The position numbers were made by a program, and so were the translations under genes. Below, piece by piece: positions 35,299-44,450 of a stretch of DNA of 64,000 nt. The stretch's first letter is position 1. Each line of letters begins with the position of its first letter. The notes under the pieces were generated by a model. That model had not been told where the DNA came from, made no database searches, and worked only from the letters and a program-made list of their open reading frames with translations. This DNA comes from Hyphomicrobiales bacterium (GTDB lineage Bacteria; Pseudomonadota; Alphaproteobacteria; Rhizobiales; Beijerinckiaceae): contig JAIXTM010000013.1 in assembly GCA_027483945.1 (NCBI GenBank), positions 30,526 through 94,525 on the forward strand, in the 5' to 3' direction.

Positions 35299-38200
35299 AT
35301 GAGCAGCAAGTCAAGCAGCGTGACCATCAGCGCCGGCCGCGGCAACGCGCCGGTACAATCCGTCCTGGCCGGCGACAGGCGACCCGATCTCCTGCGGGAG
35401 GAGGTCCTGGCGGACATCTTCACCGCGACCGTGTCGGCCCATCCGGACCGCATCGCGTTCGTCGCGGGTACCCGCAGCCTCACATACGCGGAGGCCGCGG
35501 ACCTGACAGGCTCGATCGCCGGCGCGCTTGCCGTCCGCGGGATCGGCCCCGGCGACGTGGTGGGCCTTTGGATGCCGCGCGGGCTCGACCTGCTGCTGGC
35601 GCAGATCGCGATCACCCGCACCGGTGCCGCCTGGCTGCCCTTCGACGCGGACGCCCCGGTGGACCGCATCGCCGTGTGCCTCGCCGATTGCGAGGCCAAG
35701 GCGCTTCTCACCTCGGCGGAATTCGCGCCGCGTGCCGACGGCCGCGTGCAACTGCCGGTCCTCGCCGTCGAGGCGCTTGCGGCCGAGAGGGCTGCCACGC
35801 CCGCCGCGCCGTCCGAGCGCGGCCTGACGCCGGACCATCCGGCCTATCTGATCTACACGTCCGGCTCGACCGGCGTGCCCAAGGGCATCGTCGTCAGCCA
35901 CCGCAACATCTGCCATTTCCTGCGCTCGGGGAATGCGGTCTACGGTCTGACGGCTGACGACGTGGTCTTCCAGGGCGCCTCCGTCGCCTTTGACCTGTCG
36001 ATGGAGGAGATCTGGATCCCCTATCTCGTGGGCGCGCGCCTCTTCGTGGCGAGCCCCGAGATGATGGGCAACGCCGAGGCCCTGCCGGACATCCTGGCCG
36101 GCGCCGGCGTCACCGTCCTCGACACGGTGCCGACCCTGCTGGCTCTGCTGCCGCGGGACGTGCCGTCCCTGCGCATCATTCTGCTCGGCGGCGAGGCCCT
36201 GCCCGCGCCGCTCGTGCAGCGCTGGTGGAAGCCCGGGCGGCGCATCTTCAACACCTATGGCCCGACGGAGGCGACGGTCGTCGCCACCGCGACCGAGGTC
36301 CTGCCCGATCGCGTGGTGACGATCGGCAAGCCGATCCCGAACTACACGGCCTATATCTGCGACGAGAACCTGAACCTGGTCGCCGCCGGCGAGCAGGGCG
36401 AACTCGTCATCGGCGGGCCGGGCATCGCGCTCGGCTACCTGAAGCGTCCCGACCTGACGGCGGCGAAGTTCGTCGTCAACCCGTTCGGCGATGTTGCGGG
36501 CGACCCCATTCTCTACCGGTCCGGCGACGCCGTGAGCCTGGACGAGGAGGGCGAGATCCTCTTCCACGGCCGCATCGACGACCAGGTGAAGATCCGCGGC
36601 TTCCGCGTGGAACTCGGCGAGATCGAAGCCCGGCTGGCGGAAGGCGAGGGCGTGGCCCAGGCCGCCGTCGCCCTGCGCAACGATGACGGCATGGATCGGC
36701 TCGTCGCTTTCCTCGTCGCCGAGCGCGACGGTGCGATCGATCGCATGAAGCTGCGCGCTGCGCTGCGCGAGACGCTGCCCGCCTATATGGTGCCGGCGCA
36801 TTTCGAACTGGTTTCGGCCCTGCCTCGTCTGATCTCGGGCAAGGTGGATCGCAAGGCGCTCAAGGCGCTGCCGCTGGTCGCCTCCGGCTTCGCCGAAGTG
36901 CAGGACGAGCCTGCGAACGCCACCGAGGCGGCCCTGCTCGCCGCCGCCAAGCGCGTGTTCGGCAACCAGGCGCTGCCCTTCGAGGCGGATTTCTTCACCG
37001 ATCTCGGCGGGCATTCGCTCATTGCCGCGCGCTTCGTCTCCGCCGTGCGCGAGACACCGGCTTTGGCCGCCCTGACCCTTCAGGACGTCTATTCCGCCAG
37101 GTCGCTGCGGGCCATGGCGACGCTGCTGATCGGCCGCACGGGCGGCGTCGGCGCGACCGTCATCGCGCGGGACCTGTCCTTCGCGCCGCCTCCGCTTTTG
37201 CGCCGCTTCCTGTGCGGCCTGGCGCAGGCCGCCGCCATGCCGGTCATCCTGGGCATCGTCACCGCCCAGTGGCTCGGCGTGTTCATCACCTACATGCTGA
37301 TCTCCGGCGAGGGCTACGGCCCAGTCGGCGAGGTCTTCGCGCTGCTCGGCGTCTTCCTCGGCCTCAGTGTCGCCGCCAAGCTCATCGCCATTCTCGGCAA
37401 GTGGCTGGCCATCGGCCGCACCCGCCCCGGCCGGTATCCGCTCTGGGGCTTCTATTATTACCGCTGGTGGCTGTCGCAGCGCTTCATCGGCCTGGCGCAC
37501 CTGAAATGGTTCCAGTCCTCGCCGGTGATGCGCGTCTATCTGCGTCTCCTCGGCGCCAAGGTCGGCCGCGATGCGCTGATATCGGACATCGAGGCCGGCG
37601 CCATCGATCTCGTCGCCATCGGGGACGGCGCCTCGATCGGCTCCAAGGCCAAGTTCGCCAATGCCGAGGTGGTGGGCAACGAGCTCATCATCGGCACGAT
37701 CGAGGTTGGCGCGGACGCCATGATCGGCACCTCCGCCGTCATCGGCCACGATGTGAAGATCGGGGAGGGGGCCGAGCTTCTCGACCTCACCGCCGTCCCG
37801 GCCCACACCGTCGTCGGCGCCGGCGAATTGTGGGACGGCTCGCCCGCCCGCAAGATCGGCATGGTGGACAAGGCCGCGCTGGATACGCCGCCGGAGGCTT
37901 CGCGCCTGCGCAAGGCCGGCTTCGCCTGCCTCTACCTCTTGGCCCTGATGGTTATCCCGCCGATCAGCCTGCTGCCGATTTTCCCGGCCTTCTTCCTGTT
38001 CGACCGGATCGACGACTGGGTCGCCCAGTACACGGATGTCAGCTACCTCTGGTACCTGCCGGTCCTGACCTGGCCGACCGCGTTCATGCTGATCATCGGC
38101 ACGGTGGCCTTCGTCGCCCTCCTGCGCTGGGCGGTGCTGCCCCGCGTCTCCTCCGGCAAATACTCGGTCCATAGCGGCTTCTTCTTCCGCAAATGGGTCG

Positions 38201-39360
38201 TGTCCCTCACGACCGAGGTCACGCTGGAGACCCTGAGCTCGCTCTTCGCCACGATCTATATGCGGGCCTGGTACCGCATCATGGGCGCCGGCATCGGCAA
38301 GGGCTCGGAAATCTCCACCAACCTGTCGGGCCGTTACGACGTGACCCGCATCGGCGCCAAGAACTTCATTGCCGACGAAGTCGTCTTCGGCGACGAGGAC
38401 ATCCGGCGCGGCTGGATGCGTCTTGAGGAGACCCGGACCGCTGACCGCGTCTTCGTCGGCAACGACGCGGTCGTGCCGCCGGGCACCTCCATTCCCGAAG
38501 GCGTGCTTATCGGCATCAAGTCCAAGCCTCCGACGGGCGTCGCGATGCAGCCCGGCGAGACCTGGTTCGGCTCACCGCCGATGAAGCTGCCCACGCGCCA
38601 GAAGGTGGAGGGCGTCGATGCGGCCTGGACCTTCGAGCCCTCGCTCGGCCGCAAGATCTGGCGCGGCGTGTTCGAGGCGATCCACACCTCGATCCCGACC
38701 ATGCTGTTCATCACGCTCGGCCTCATTGCCCTGGAAGTGATGATGCCGATGGTCATGACGCGGGACTGGGACCTGCTCGCCGTCACGTTCCTGGCCTTCT
38801 CCGTCGGCATCGCGGTCACGACCACCGTGGCGGTCGCCGGCATCAAGTGGCTGCTGATGGGCGTCTACAAGCCCATGATGAAGCCGATGTGGTCGTTCTG
38901 GGCTATGCGGACCGAGGCCGTGGCCGTGCTCTACCACGCGCTCGCCGGCAAGACGCTCCTGGAGCACCTCCAGGGCACGCCGATGCTCCCGTGGGTGCTG
39001 CGGCTGTTCGGTGCCAAATTCGGCAAGGGCGTCTGGATGAACATGACCGACATCACCGAGTTCGACTGCGTGAAGGTCGGCGATTTCTGCCAGATCAACG
39101 CCATGAGCGCCCTGCAGACCCATCTCTACGAGGACCGGATCATGAAGGTCGGGCGTGTCGAGCTGGGAGCCGGCGTGAGCGTCGGCGCGGCTTCCACGGT
39201 GCTCTACGACACGCATATCGGCGACTATGCCCGCCTGGGGCCGCTCACCGTGGTGATGAAGGGCGAGTCGATCCCGTCCAACAGCGAATGGCACGGCGCC
39301 CCCGCCGAGCCCGTCGCGGCCTACGAGCGTCAGCGCGTGACCCTGGTCCGCGCCGCCTGA
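35299..39360 (+). CDS. Pls/PosA-family membrane non-ribosomal peptide synthetase
   Basis: 1353 residues. Adenylation domain about 20-535 ([59 protein letters not shown]); carrier domain with GGHSL, phosphopantetheine Ser573; then several membrane segments alternating with three soluble blocks, two bearing hexapeptide left-handed-helix repeats ([27 protein letters not shown]). No condensation or thioesterase domain. This is the architecture of epsilon-poly-lysine synthase Pls, which joins amino acids through side-chain amines and exports or anchors the oligomer. The A-domain pocket begins D-L-(S-M)-E, and the Asp plus Glu pattern suits a basic amino acid (Lys/Orn). ATG 35299 chosen over GTG 35290. 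Likely acquired; see findings. Confidence 0.85.
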   Translation: MSSKSSSVTISAGRGNAPVQSVLAGDRRPDLLREEVLADIFTATVSAHPDRIAFVAGTRSLTYAEAADLTGSIAGALAVRGIGPGDVVGLWMPRGLDLLLAQIAITRTGAAWLPFDADAPVDRIAVCLADCEAKALLTSAEFAPRADGRVQLPVLAVEALAAERAATPAAPSERGLTPDHPAYLIYTSGSTGVPKGIVVSHRNICHFLRSGNAVYGLTADDVVFQGASVAFDLSMEEIWIPYLVGARLFVASPEMMGNAEALPDILAGAGVTVLDTVPTLLALLPRDVPSLRIILLGGEALPAPLVQRWWKPGRRIFNTYGPTEATVVATATEVLPDRVVTIGKPIPNYTAYICDENLNLVAAGEQGELVIGGPGIALGYLKRPDLTAAKFVVNPFGDVAGDPILYRSGDAVSLDEEGEILFHGRIDDQVKIRGFRVELGEIEARLAEGEGVAQAAVALRNDDGMDRLVAFLVAERDGAIDRMKLRAALRETLPAYMVPAHFELVSALPRLISGKVDRKALKALPLVASGFAEVQDEPANATEAALLAAAKRVFGNQALPFEADFFTDLGGHSLIAARFVSAVRETPALAALTLQDVYSARSLRAMATLLIGRTGGVGATVIARDLSFAPPPLLRRFLCGLAQAAAMPVILGIVTAQWLGVFITYMLISGEGYGPVGEVFALLGVFLGLSVAAKLIAILGKWLAIGRTRPGRYPLWGFYYYRWWLSQRFIGLAHLKWFQSSPVMRVYLRLLGAKVGRDALISDIEAGAIDLVAIGDGASIGSKAKFANAEVVGNELIIGTIEVGADAMIGTSAVIGHDVKIGEGAELLDLTAVPAHTVVGAGELWDGSPARKIGMVDKAALDTPPEASRLRKAGFACLYLLALMVIPPISLLPIFPAFFLFDRIDDWVAQYTDVSYLWYLPVLTWPTAFMLIIGTVAFVALLRWAVLPRVSSGKYSVHSGFFFRKWVVSLTTEVTLETLSSLFATIYMRAWYRIMGAGIGKGSEISTNLSGRYDVTRIGAKNFIADEVVFGDEDIRRGWMRLEETRTADRVFVGNDAVVPPGTSIPEGVLIGIKSKPPTGVAMQPGETWFGSPPMKLPTRQKVEGVDAAWTFEPSLGRKIWRGVFEAIHTSIPTMLFITLGLIALEVMMPMVMTRDWDLLAVTFLAFSVGIAVTTTVAVAGIKWLLMGVYKPMMKPMWSFWAMRTEAVAVLYHALAGKTLLEHLQGTPMLPWVLRLFGAKFGKGVWMNMTDITEFDCVKVGDFCQINAMSALQTHLYEDRIMKVGRVELGAGVSVGAASTVLYDTHIGDYARLGPLTVVMKGESIPSNSEWHGAPAEPVAAYERQRVTLVRAA

Positions 39361-39380
39361 TCTAACGAGCTGGAAGACTG

Positions 39381-39414
39381 CCTCCGAATGCTATACATGT
39401 ATAGCGTTCGGAGG
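39381..39414 (+). promoter_or_regulatory. 34-base palindrome, toxin-antitoxin operator
   Basis: Near-perfect palindrome centred on ACATGT at 39396-39401; the arms CCTCCGAATGCTATA and TATAGCGTTCGGAGG pair at 16 of 17 positions, the exception being T against G (9th pair). Its core TATACATGTATA resembles RelB-type operators, and its last five bases are the GGAGG ribosome site of the antitoxin gene 7 bases before ATG 39422. Bound antitoxin or an mRNA hairpin would therefore hide the ribosome site. Confidence 0.75.
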
Positions 39415-39421
39415 TTTTCTG

Positions 39422-39643
39422 ATGCTGGCGCTCAGGCTCCCCAAAGATGTGGAAGATCGGCTCGACGCTCTGGCGCTGCGGACGGGGCGGACCAAGAGCT
39501 TCTATGCCCGGGCCGCGATCGTGACGTTTATGGACGACCTCGAAGACCGCTATCTCGCCGAGGCCCGTCGGGCCGAGGGCGGGGAACCCGTCTCGCTCGA
39601 GGCTCTGGAAGCTGAACTTATTCCCGCCAGGACCGGCCGCTGA
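39422..39643 (+). CDS. RHH antitoxin, RelB/DUF6290 type
   Basis: 73 residues. N-terminal strand [20 protein letters not shown] and helix [16 protein letters not shown] form a ribbon-helix-helix DNA-binding fold; the C-terminal tail ([20 protein letters not shown]) would wrap the toxin. Binds its toxin and its own promoter. Its TGA abuts the toxin GTG directly, and it is preceded by a 34-base palindrome. Confidence 0.87.
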   Translation: MLALRLPKDVEDRLDALALRTGRTKSFYARAAIVTFMDDLEDRYLAEARRAEGGEPVSLEALEAELIPARTGR

Positions 39644-39916
39644 GTGTCGGCGGTCTGGCGCGTCGAATTCGCGCCTGCTGCCGCGCGTGAACTGCGCAAG
39701 CTGGGTGCCGAGCCGCAGCGGCAGATCCTGACCTATCTGCGAAATCGGATTGCCGGCCCCGACGATCCACGTCGGTTCGGCAAGCCTCTCCTCGGCGACA
39801 AGGCCGGCCTTTGGCGATACCGCGTCGGCGATTTTCGAATCCTCGCCGAAATCCATGACGGCCGTGTCACCGTCCTCGTGCTCGCCGTCGGTCATCGCCG
39901 CCACGTCTACGAGTGA
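39644..39916 (+). CDS. RelE/ParE-family toxin
   Basis: 90 residues from a GTG immediately after the antitoxin stop. Family features: WRVEFAPAAARELRKLG, DDPRRFGKPLLGDKAGLWRYRVGDFR split as GDKAGLWRYRVGDFRILAEI, and VLVLAVGHRRHVYE with the terminal Arg/His cluster of mRNA-cleaving RelE. It would cut mRNA on the ribosome when freed from the antitoxin. RelE is favoured over ParE by the C-terminal HRRHVY. Activity is not shown by sequence alone. Confidence 0.87.
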   Translation: MSAVWRVEFAPAAARELRKLGAEPQRQILTYLRNRIAGPDDPRRFGKPLLGDKAGLWRYRVGDFRILAEIHDGRVTVLVLAVGHRRHVYE

Positions 39917-39976
39917 CCATCGGTTTGACCCCCGTCGCGCGCGCTTCTATTGAGGCCGGGTAGGGGGCCTTTATCC

Positions 39977-41095
39977 ATGTCGCACAACACGTTCGGCCAT
40001 CTGTTCCGCGTCACGACCTTCGGCGAGAGCCACGGGCCGGCGCTGGGCTGCGTCGTGGACGGGTGCCCGCCGCTCATCCCGCTCGAGGCAGCCGACATCC
40101 AGGCCGAGCTTGACCGGCGCAAGCCGGGACAGTCGCGCTTCACCACCCAGCGCCGCGAGCCGGACGAGGTGCGCATCCTGTCCGGCGTCTTCGCCGACGA
40201 CCGCACGGGCGGGCAGCAGCTGACGACCGGCACGCCGATCGCGCTCCTGATCGAGAACACGGACCAGAGGTCCAAGGACTATTCCGAGATCCGCGACAAG
40301 TACCGGCCCGGCCACGCCGATTACACCTACGACGTGAAGTACGGCATCCGCGACTATCGCGGCGGCGGGCGTTCGTCCGCCCGCGAGACGGCGGCCCGCG
40401 TGGCGGCCGGCGCCATCGCGCGCAAGGTGCTGCCGGCCGTGACGATCCGCGGCGCGCTCGTGCAGATGGGGCCGCACCGCATCGACCGCGCGAACTGGGA
40501 TTGGGAGGAGGTTTCCCGCAACCCGTTCTTCTGCCCGGACGCGAAGGCCGCCGCCCTGTTCGAGGATTACCTCGACGGCATCCGCAAGGACGGTTCGTCG
40601 GTCGGCGCCGTAATCGAGATCGTCGCCGAAGGCGTGCCTGCGGGCCTCGGCGCGCCCATCTACGGCAAGCTCGACAGCGAGCTGGCGGCCGCGCTCATGT
40701 CGATCAACGCCGTGAAGGGCGTCGAGATCGGCGACGGCTTCGCGGCGGCCGAGCTGCGCGGCGAGGACAATGCCGACCAGATGCGCCTCGGCAACCAGGG
40801 CGCGCCGCATTTCCTGTCCAACCATGCCGGCGGCGTGCTGGGCGGCATCTCTTCCGGCCAGCCGGTCGTCTGCCGCTTCGCGGTGAAGCCGACATCCTCG
40901 ATCCTGACCCCGCGCGAAACGGTGACGCGATACGGCGCGGATGCGGACGTGCTGACCAAGGGCCGTCACGATCCTTGTGTTGGCATCCGTGCCGTGCCGG
41001 TAGGCGAGGCGATGGTGGCGCTCGTTCTCGCCGACCAGTTCCTGCGCCATCGCGGCCAGGTCGGCGAAAGCGCGCGCTGGCCCTTCGACGTCTGA
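39977..41095 (+). CDS. aroC: chorismate synthase
   Basis: 372 residues. FMN-dependent last step of the shikimate pathway (EPSP to chorismate). Signatures [35 protein letters not shown] and the later [19 protein letters not shown] 39977 begins with the standard [11 protein letters not shown]; an earlier in-frame ATG (39950) only adds nine residues. Normally neighbours fabI/phosphatase in Rhizobiales; here the synthetase and TA pair lie between. Confidence 0.95.
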   Translation: MSHNTFGHLFRVTTFGESHGPALGCVVDGCPPLIPLEAADIQAELDRRKPGQSRFTTQRREPDEVRILSGVFADDRTGGQQLTTGTPIALLIENTDQRSKDYSEIRDKYRPGHADYTYDVKYGIRDYRGGGRSSARETAARVAAGAIARKVLPAVTIRGALVQMGPHRIDRANWDWEEVSRNPFFCPDAKAAALFEDYLDGIRKDGSSVGAVIEIVAEGVPAGLGAPIYGKLDSELAAALMSINAVKGVEIGDGFAAAELRGEDNADQMRLGNQGAPHFLSNHAGGVLGGISSGQPVVCRFAVKPTSSILTPRETVTRYGADADVLTKGRHDPCVGIRAVPVGEAMVALVLADQFLRHRGQVGESARWPFDV

Positions 41096-41159
41096 TTTAA
41101 CTCCGCTAAAACACCCGCCGCGTATTGGCGCCTCGATTTAGTCTTGCTATATCGTGGCC

Positions 41160-42449
41160 ATGAAGCTTGCCGACTGGCTGACCCGAAACGGGATGGCGCG
41201 CAACGAGTTCGCGCGCCGCATCGGCCTGTCCGCCGGCGCCATTACGCAGCTCTGCCGCGACGAGGGAGCCTGGCTCTCCCGCGAGACCGCCGAGCTGATC
41301 TGCCGGGAGACCGGCGGCGCCGTCACCCCCAACGATTTCATCGGCCTGGCCGCCCGGCCGGGCGAGGAGCGCAGCATGTCCCATGCCGTCACCGAAGCCG
41401 TGGAGGCTATCGCCCGGGGCGAACTCGTGATCGTCACCGACGACGACGACCGCGAGAACGAGGGCGACCTTGTCATGGCGGCGTCGTTCTGCACGCCGGA
41501 GAAGATGGCCTTCATCATCCGCAACACGTGCGGCATCGTCTGCGCCCCCGTCACGCCCGACGAGGCGCGGCGCCTGCGGCTCGATCCCATGGTGCCGATG
41601 AATGACGCGCCGCTGGGTACCGCCTTCACCGTCAGCGTCGATGTCCGCCACGGCCTGACCACCGGCATCTCGGCCGAACAGCGGTCCAACACGGTCCGAG
41701 CGCTCGCCAACGGCAATATGGGCGCCGCCGACTTCGTGCGGCCGGGCCATGTCTTCCCGCTGGTCGCCAAGGAGGGCGGGGTGCTCATCCGTTCCGGGCA
41801 CACGGAGGCGGCGGTGGACCTGTGCAAGCTCGCCGGCCTGCCGCCGGTCGGCGTCATCTGCGAGCTCGCCAATGACGACGGCACGGTGATGAAGGGCGCG
41901 CAGATCACGGCCTTCGCCGAAAAGCACGCCCTGAAGCGCATCTCGGTCGCCGACATCATCGCCTACCGCCAGGCGCGCGAGAAGCTGGTGGAGCGCGTCG
42001 CCACCTTCCCGGTGAAGACGGAGATCGGCGAGCTGACCGGCTATGCCTACCGCACCGCCTTCGATCCCGTCGTCCATTTCGCCTTCGTCTATGGCTCGGT
42101 CGGTGATGGGCGGGACGTGCTGGCGCGGCTGCACCGTGCGAACGTGGTCTCGGACGTTTTCGGCGGCGGCACCTCGATCAACGCCGCGCTGAAGCGCTTC
42201 GCCAAGGCGCGGCGCGGCGTGCTGGTCTATCTCCGTGAGGGAACGGCGGGCGTGCCCGCGTCCGCGCTGCCGGATGAGTCGAGCGAGGCCCAGCGCACGC
42301 GGCAATGGCGGGAGGTGGGCCTTGGCGCGCAGATCCTGCGCGATCTCGACATCACCTCCATCCGCAACCTGGCATCCTCGAACCGCGCCTTCGTCGGCCT
42401 GTCCGGCTTCGGCATCGAGATCACCGGCACCGAGCCGCTGGACGGCTGA
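41160..42449 (+). CDS. ribB: HTH-RibB-RibA fusion (DHBP synthase with degenerate GTP cyclohydrolase II domain)
   Basis: 429 residues in three parts. Residues 1-60: Cro/CI-like HTH (WLTRNGMARNEFARRIG, LSAGAITQLCRDEG). About 73-275: RibB, with VTDDDDRENEGDLVMAA acidic loop and SGHTEAAVDLCKLAGL, making 3,4-dihydroxy-2-butanone-4-phosphate for riboflavin. About 280-429: RibA-like, but the zinc cysteines (C-D-C-G region) are replaced by VSDVFGGGTSIN and the catalytic Arg/GRG stretch is gone; only the end GLGAQILRDLDITSIRNLAS remains recognisable. GTP cyclohydrolase II activity is therefore unlikely. ATG 41160 or GTG 41154; an internal ATG 41376 also has a ribosome site. Confidence 0.88.
   Translation: MKLADWLTRNGMARNEFARRIGLSAGAITQLCRDEGAWLSRETAELICRETGGAVTPNDFIGLAARPGEERSMSHAVTEAVEAIARGELVIVTDDDDRENEGDLVMAASFCTPEKMAFIIRNTCGIVCAPVTPDEARRLRLDPMVPMNDAPLGTAFTVSVDVRHGLTTGISAEQRSNTVRALANGNMGAADFVRPGHVFPLVAKEGGVLIRSGHTEAAVDLCKLAGLPPVGVICELANDDGTVMKGAQITAFAEKHALKRISVADIIAYRQAREKLVERVATFPVKTEIGELTGYAYRTAFDPVVHFAFVYGSVGDGRDVLARLHRANVVSDVFGGGTSINAALKRFAKARRGVLVYLREGTAGVPASALPDESSEAQRTRQWREVGLGAQILRDLDITSIRNLASSNRAFVGLSGFGIEITGTEPLDG
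41364..41378 (+). promoter_or_regulatory. internal ribosome binding site and ATG within the HTH-RibB gene
   Basis: GAGGAG (41364-41369) lies 6 bases before an in-frame ATG (41376) that begins MSHAVTEAVEAIARG, the usual N-terminus of stand-alone RibB. Translation from here would give a protein without the HTH. Confidence 0.5.
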
Positions 42450-42456
42450 CGCGGCC

Positions 42457-43386
42457 TCAGGCCTGCATCAGCATCTCCACATGGGCGGCCACAGAGCCGC
42501 CCAGCGCTGGGAGGTCATACCCGCCTTCCAGGATGGACACGACGCGCCCGCCGCAGCAACGGTCGGCGACGTCCATGAGCGCGCGCGTCATCCAGCCGAA
42601 ATCCTCCGCGGCCAAGGCGAGGTTCGCCAGCGGGTCGCGCCGATGTGCGTCGAAGCCCGCGGAGATGATGACGAGGTCCGGCCGGAACGCCTCCACCCGC
42701 GGCACGACCGATTGCGCGAAGACCTGGCGATAGGTCGGCCCGTCGGTGCCGGCCGCCAGCGGCAGGTTGACGATGTTGTCGTGCTCGCCGCGCTCGGAGG
42801 CTGCGCCCGTGCCGGGATAAAGCGGATGTTCGTGGGTGGAGACGTAGAGCACCGAGGGGTCGGACCAGAAGATGTCCTGCGTGCCGTTTCCGTGGTGCAC
42901 ATCCCAGTCGATGATGGCGACGCGTTGCAGCCCGTGGTCGCGGATCGCGCGTCGTGCCGCCACCGCCGCCTGGTTGAACAGGCAGAAACCCATCGGACGG
43001 TCGATCTCCGCATGATGGCCCGGCGGGCGCAGGCCGCAGAAGGCGTTGGACGCCTCGCCCGCCAGCACCGCGGCCACCGCGCGCTCCGCCGCGCCGATCG
43101 CCAGCAGCGCCGCATCCAGCGAGCCGGGCGACATCCAGGTGTCGGGGTCGAGCTGCACGATGCCCTGGCTCGGGCTCGCCGCGGCGATGGCGTCGACGTG
43201 CCGGTTGCTATGGGCGAGGCGCGCCGCGTCGAGCGTCGCCAGCGGGGCGTTCTCGCGCGTCAGGCCCGCGAAGCGCGGATCGTCGAGCACCCGCTGGATC
43301 GCCTCCAGCCGCTCGACACGTTCTGGATGGCCGGGCGGCGTGAGATGCAGCCGGGAATCGGGATGGGAGAGGTAGAGCGTTGCCAC
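42457..43386 (-). CDS. histone-deacetylase-family hydrolase
   Basis: 309 residues. Zinc hydrolase of the arginase-deacetylase fold: RPPGHHA, DWDVHHGNGTQDIF, STHEHPLYPGTG, SAGFDAHRRDPL and ILEGGYDL are all intact. Bacterial members deacetylate acetoin utilisation proteins, polyamines or other N-acetyl groups; which applies here is not known. Ends 7 bases from the convergent ribB stop and starts divergent from hexR. Confidence 0.9.
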   Translation of the reverse strand: MATLYLSHPDSRLHLTPPGHPERVERLEAIQRVLDDPRFAGLTRENAPLATLDAARLAHSNRHVDAIAAASPSQGIVQLDPDTWMSPGSLDAALLAIGAAERAVAAVLAGEASNAFCGLRPPGHHAEIDRPMGFCLFNQAAVAARRAIRDHGLQRVAIIDWDVHHGNGTQDIFWSDPSVLYVSTHEHPLYPGTGAASERGEHDNIVNLPLAAGTDGPTYRQVFAQSVVPRVEAFRPDLVIISAGFDAHRRDPLANLALAAEDFGWMTRALMDVADRCCGGRVVSILEGGYDLPALGGSVAAHVEMLMQA

Positions 43387-43481
43387 GCGCTGTCCTTGAA
43401 GGAGAGGTTCGTGCGTCCACTGAACCGGCCTTCGCCAGCCCGTGCAACCCTTGATGCCGTGCCGACCCGCTTGCTTGACTA

Positions 43482-43496
43482 TGTAGCTAAGCTACG
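43482..43496 (+). promoter_or_regulatory. candidate HexR operator upstream of hexR-zwf-pgl
   Basis: TGTAGCTAAGCTACG, a palindrome TGTAG-N5-CTAC 46 bases before the hexR ATG. It resembles the HexR consensus TGTAATTWWATTACA known in gammaproteobacteria and recurs before eda (46793). Autoregulation is likely. Confidence 0.6.
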
Positions 43497-43541
43497 TATG
43501 ACTACGCGCAAGCAACGCCAATCAGAACGCCAACGGTCGCC

Positions 43542-44405
43542 ATGGAACAGTCCAACGGCCTCCTGACCCGCATCGCGGTCTCGGTGCCGGATCTCAGCCG
43601 GTCCGAAGCGCAGGTCGCGCAATTCGTCCTGGCCCATCCCAATTCCGTCGTGAAGCTCTCGATTGCCGCGCTCGCCGCCACCGCCGGCGTCAGCGAGCCG
43701 ACGGTCGCGCGCTTCTGCAAGTCGATCGGCTTTTCGGGGCTCAAGGAACTGAAGATCCAGCTCGCCCGGAGCTTGGCGGGCGGCATCCCGTACGTCCACA
43801 AGGATGTGAGCCAGACCGACGAGCCGGCCGAGGTCGCCGAGAAGATCTTCAACCGCTCCATCGCGACCCTGATCGCGGTGCGGGACCGGCTGGACGCGAG
43901 CTACCTCGCCCAGGCCGCCGAGTTGATCGCGCGGGCGCGGCGCCTGGAATTCTACGGCCAGGGCAATTCGGGCATCGTCGCCCTCGATGCCGAGCACAAG
44001 TTCTTCCGGCTCGGCATCGCCACGACGGCGCGTACCGACCCGCATATCCACGCCATGTCGGCGGCCCTGCTCACCACTGATTGCGTGGTGGTGGCGGTCT
44101 CCGCCTCGGGCCGAACGCTCGATCTCATCCGCTCCGTCCAGATCGCCCGCGAGAGCGGCGCGAAAGTGGTCGGGATCACGTCGGGAGGCACGCCGCTCGC
44201 GCGGCTATGCGACGTGACCATCGCCACCGACGTGTTCGAGGATCCGGACGTCTATTCGCCGATGACCTCGCGGCTGGCGCATCTGGCGATCGTCGACGCG
44301 CTCGCCGTGGCGGTGGCGGTGGCCAAGGGGCCGGACCTGATCCGACAGCTTGAACGCGCCAAAACGACGGTCCGCGAGAAGCGGCCGCCTGACCTCAAAC
44401 ATTAG
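43542..44405 (+). CDS. hexR: HexR-like RpiR-family transcriptional regulator
   Basis: 287 residues. N-terminal RpiR HTH (1-77, LSIAALAATAGVSEPTVARF CKSIGFSG), C-terminal SIS sugar-phosphate isomerase-like domain (about 120-260, FYGQGNSGIVALDAEHKF, VAVSASGRTLDLIRS). In HexR proteins the SIS domain binds 2-keto-3-deoxy-6-phosphogluconate, which releases the repressor. Location 45 bases before zwf supports HexR over other RpiR members. Confidence 0.88.
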   Translation: MEQSNGLLTRIAVSVPDLSRSEAQVAQFVLAHPNSVVKLSIAALAATAGVSEPTVARFCKSIGFSGLKELKIQLARSLAGGIPYVHKDVSQTDEPAEVAEKIFNRSIATLIAVRDRLDASYLAQAAELIARARRLEFYGQGNSGIVALDAEHKFFRLGIATTARTDPHIHAMSAALLTTDCVVVAVSASGRTLDLIRSVQIARESGAKVVGITSGGTPLARLCDVTIATDVFEDPDVYSPMTSRLAHLAIVDALAVAVAVAKGPDLIRQLERAKTTVREKRPPDLKH

Positions 44406-44450
44406 CGGCCCAGCGCCGTCCCGCAGCAAGCCTCCCCCCGAAAGGCCGCC

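Noticed and set aside
35311..38172. Very long open frame on the minus strand opposite the peptide synthetase
   Set aside because: High GC removes stops from the antisense frame; the translation is low-complexity Arg/Gly/Asp-rich with no family features, while the plus strand has a complete NRPS.
41096..41159. Possible FMN riboswitch before the RibB gene
   Set aside because: The leader is only 64 bases, too short for an RFN element, and no conserved RFN helices are seen.
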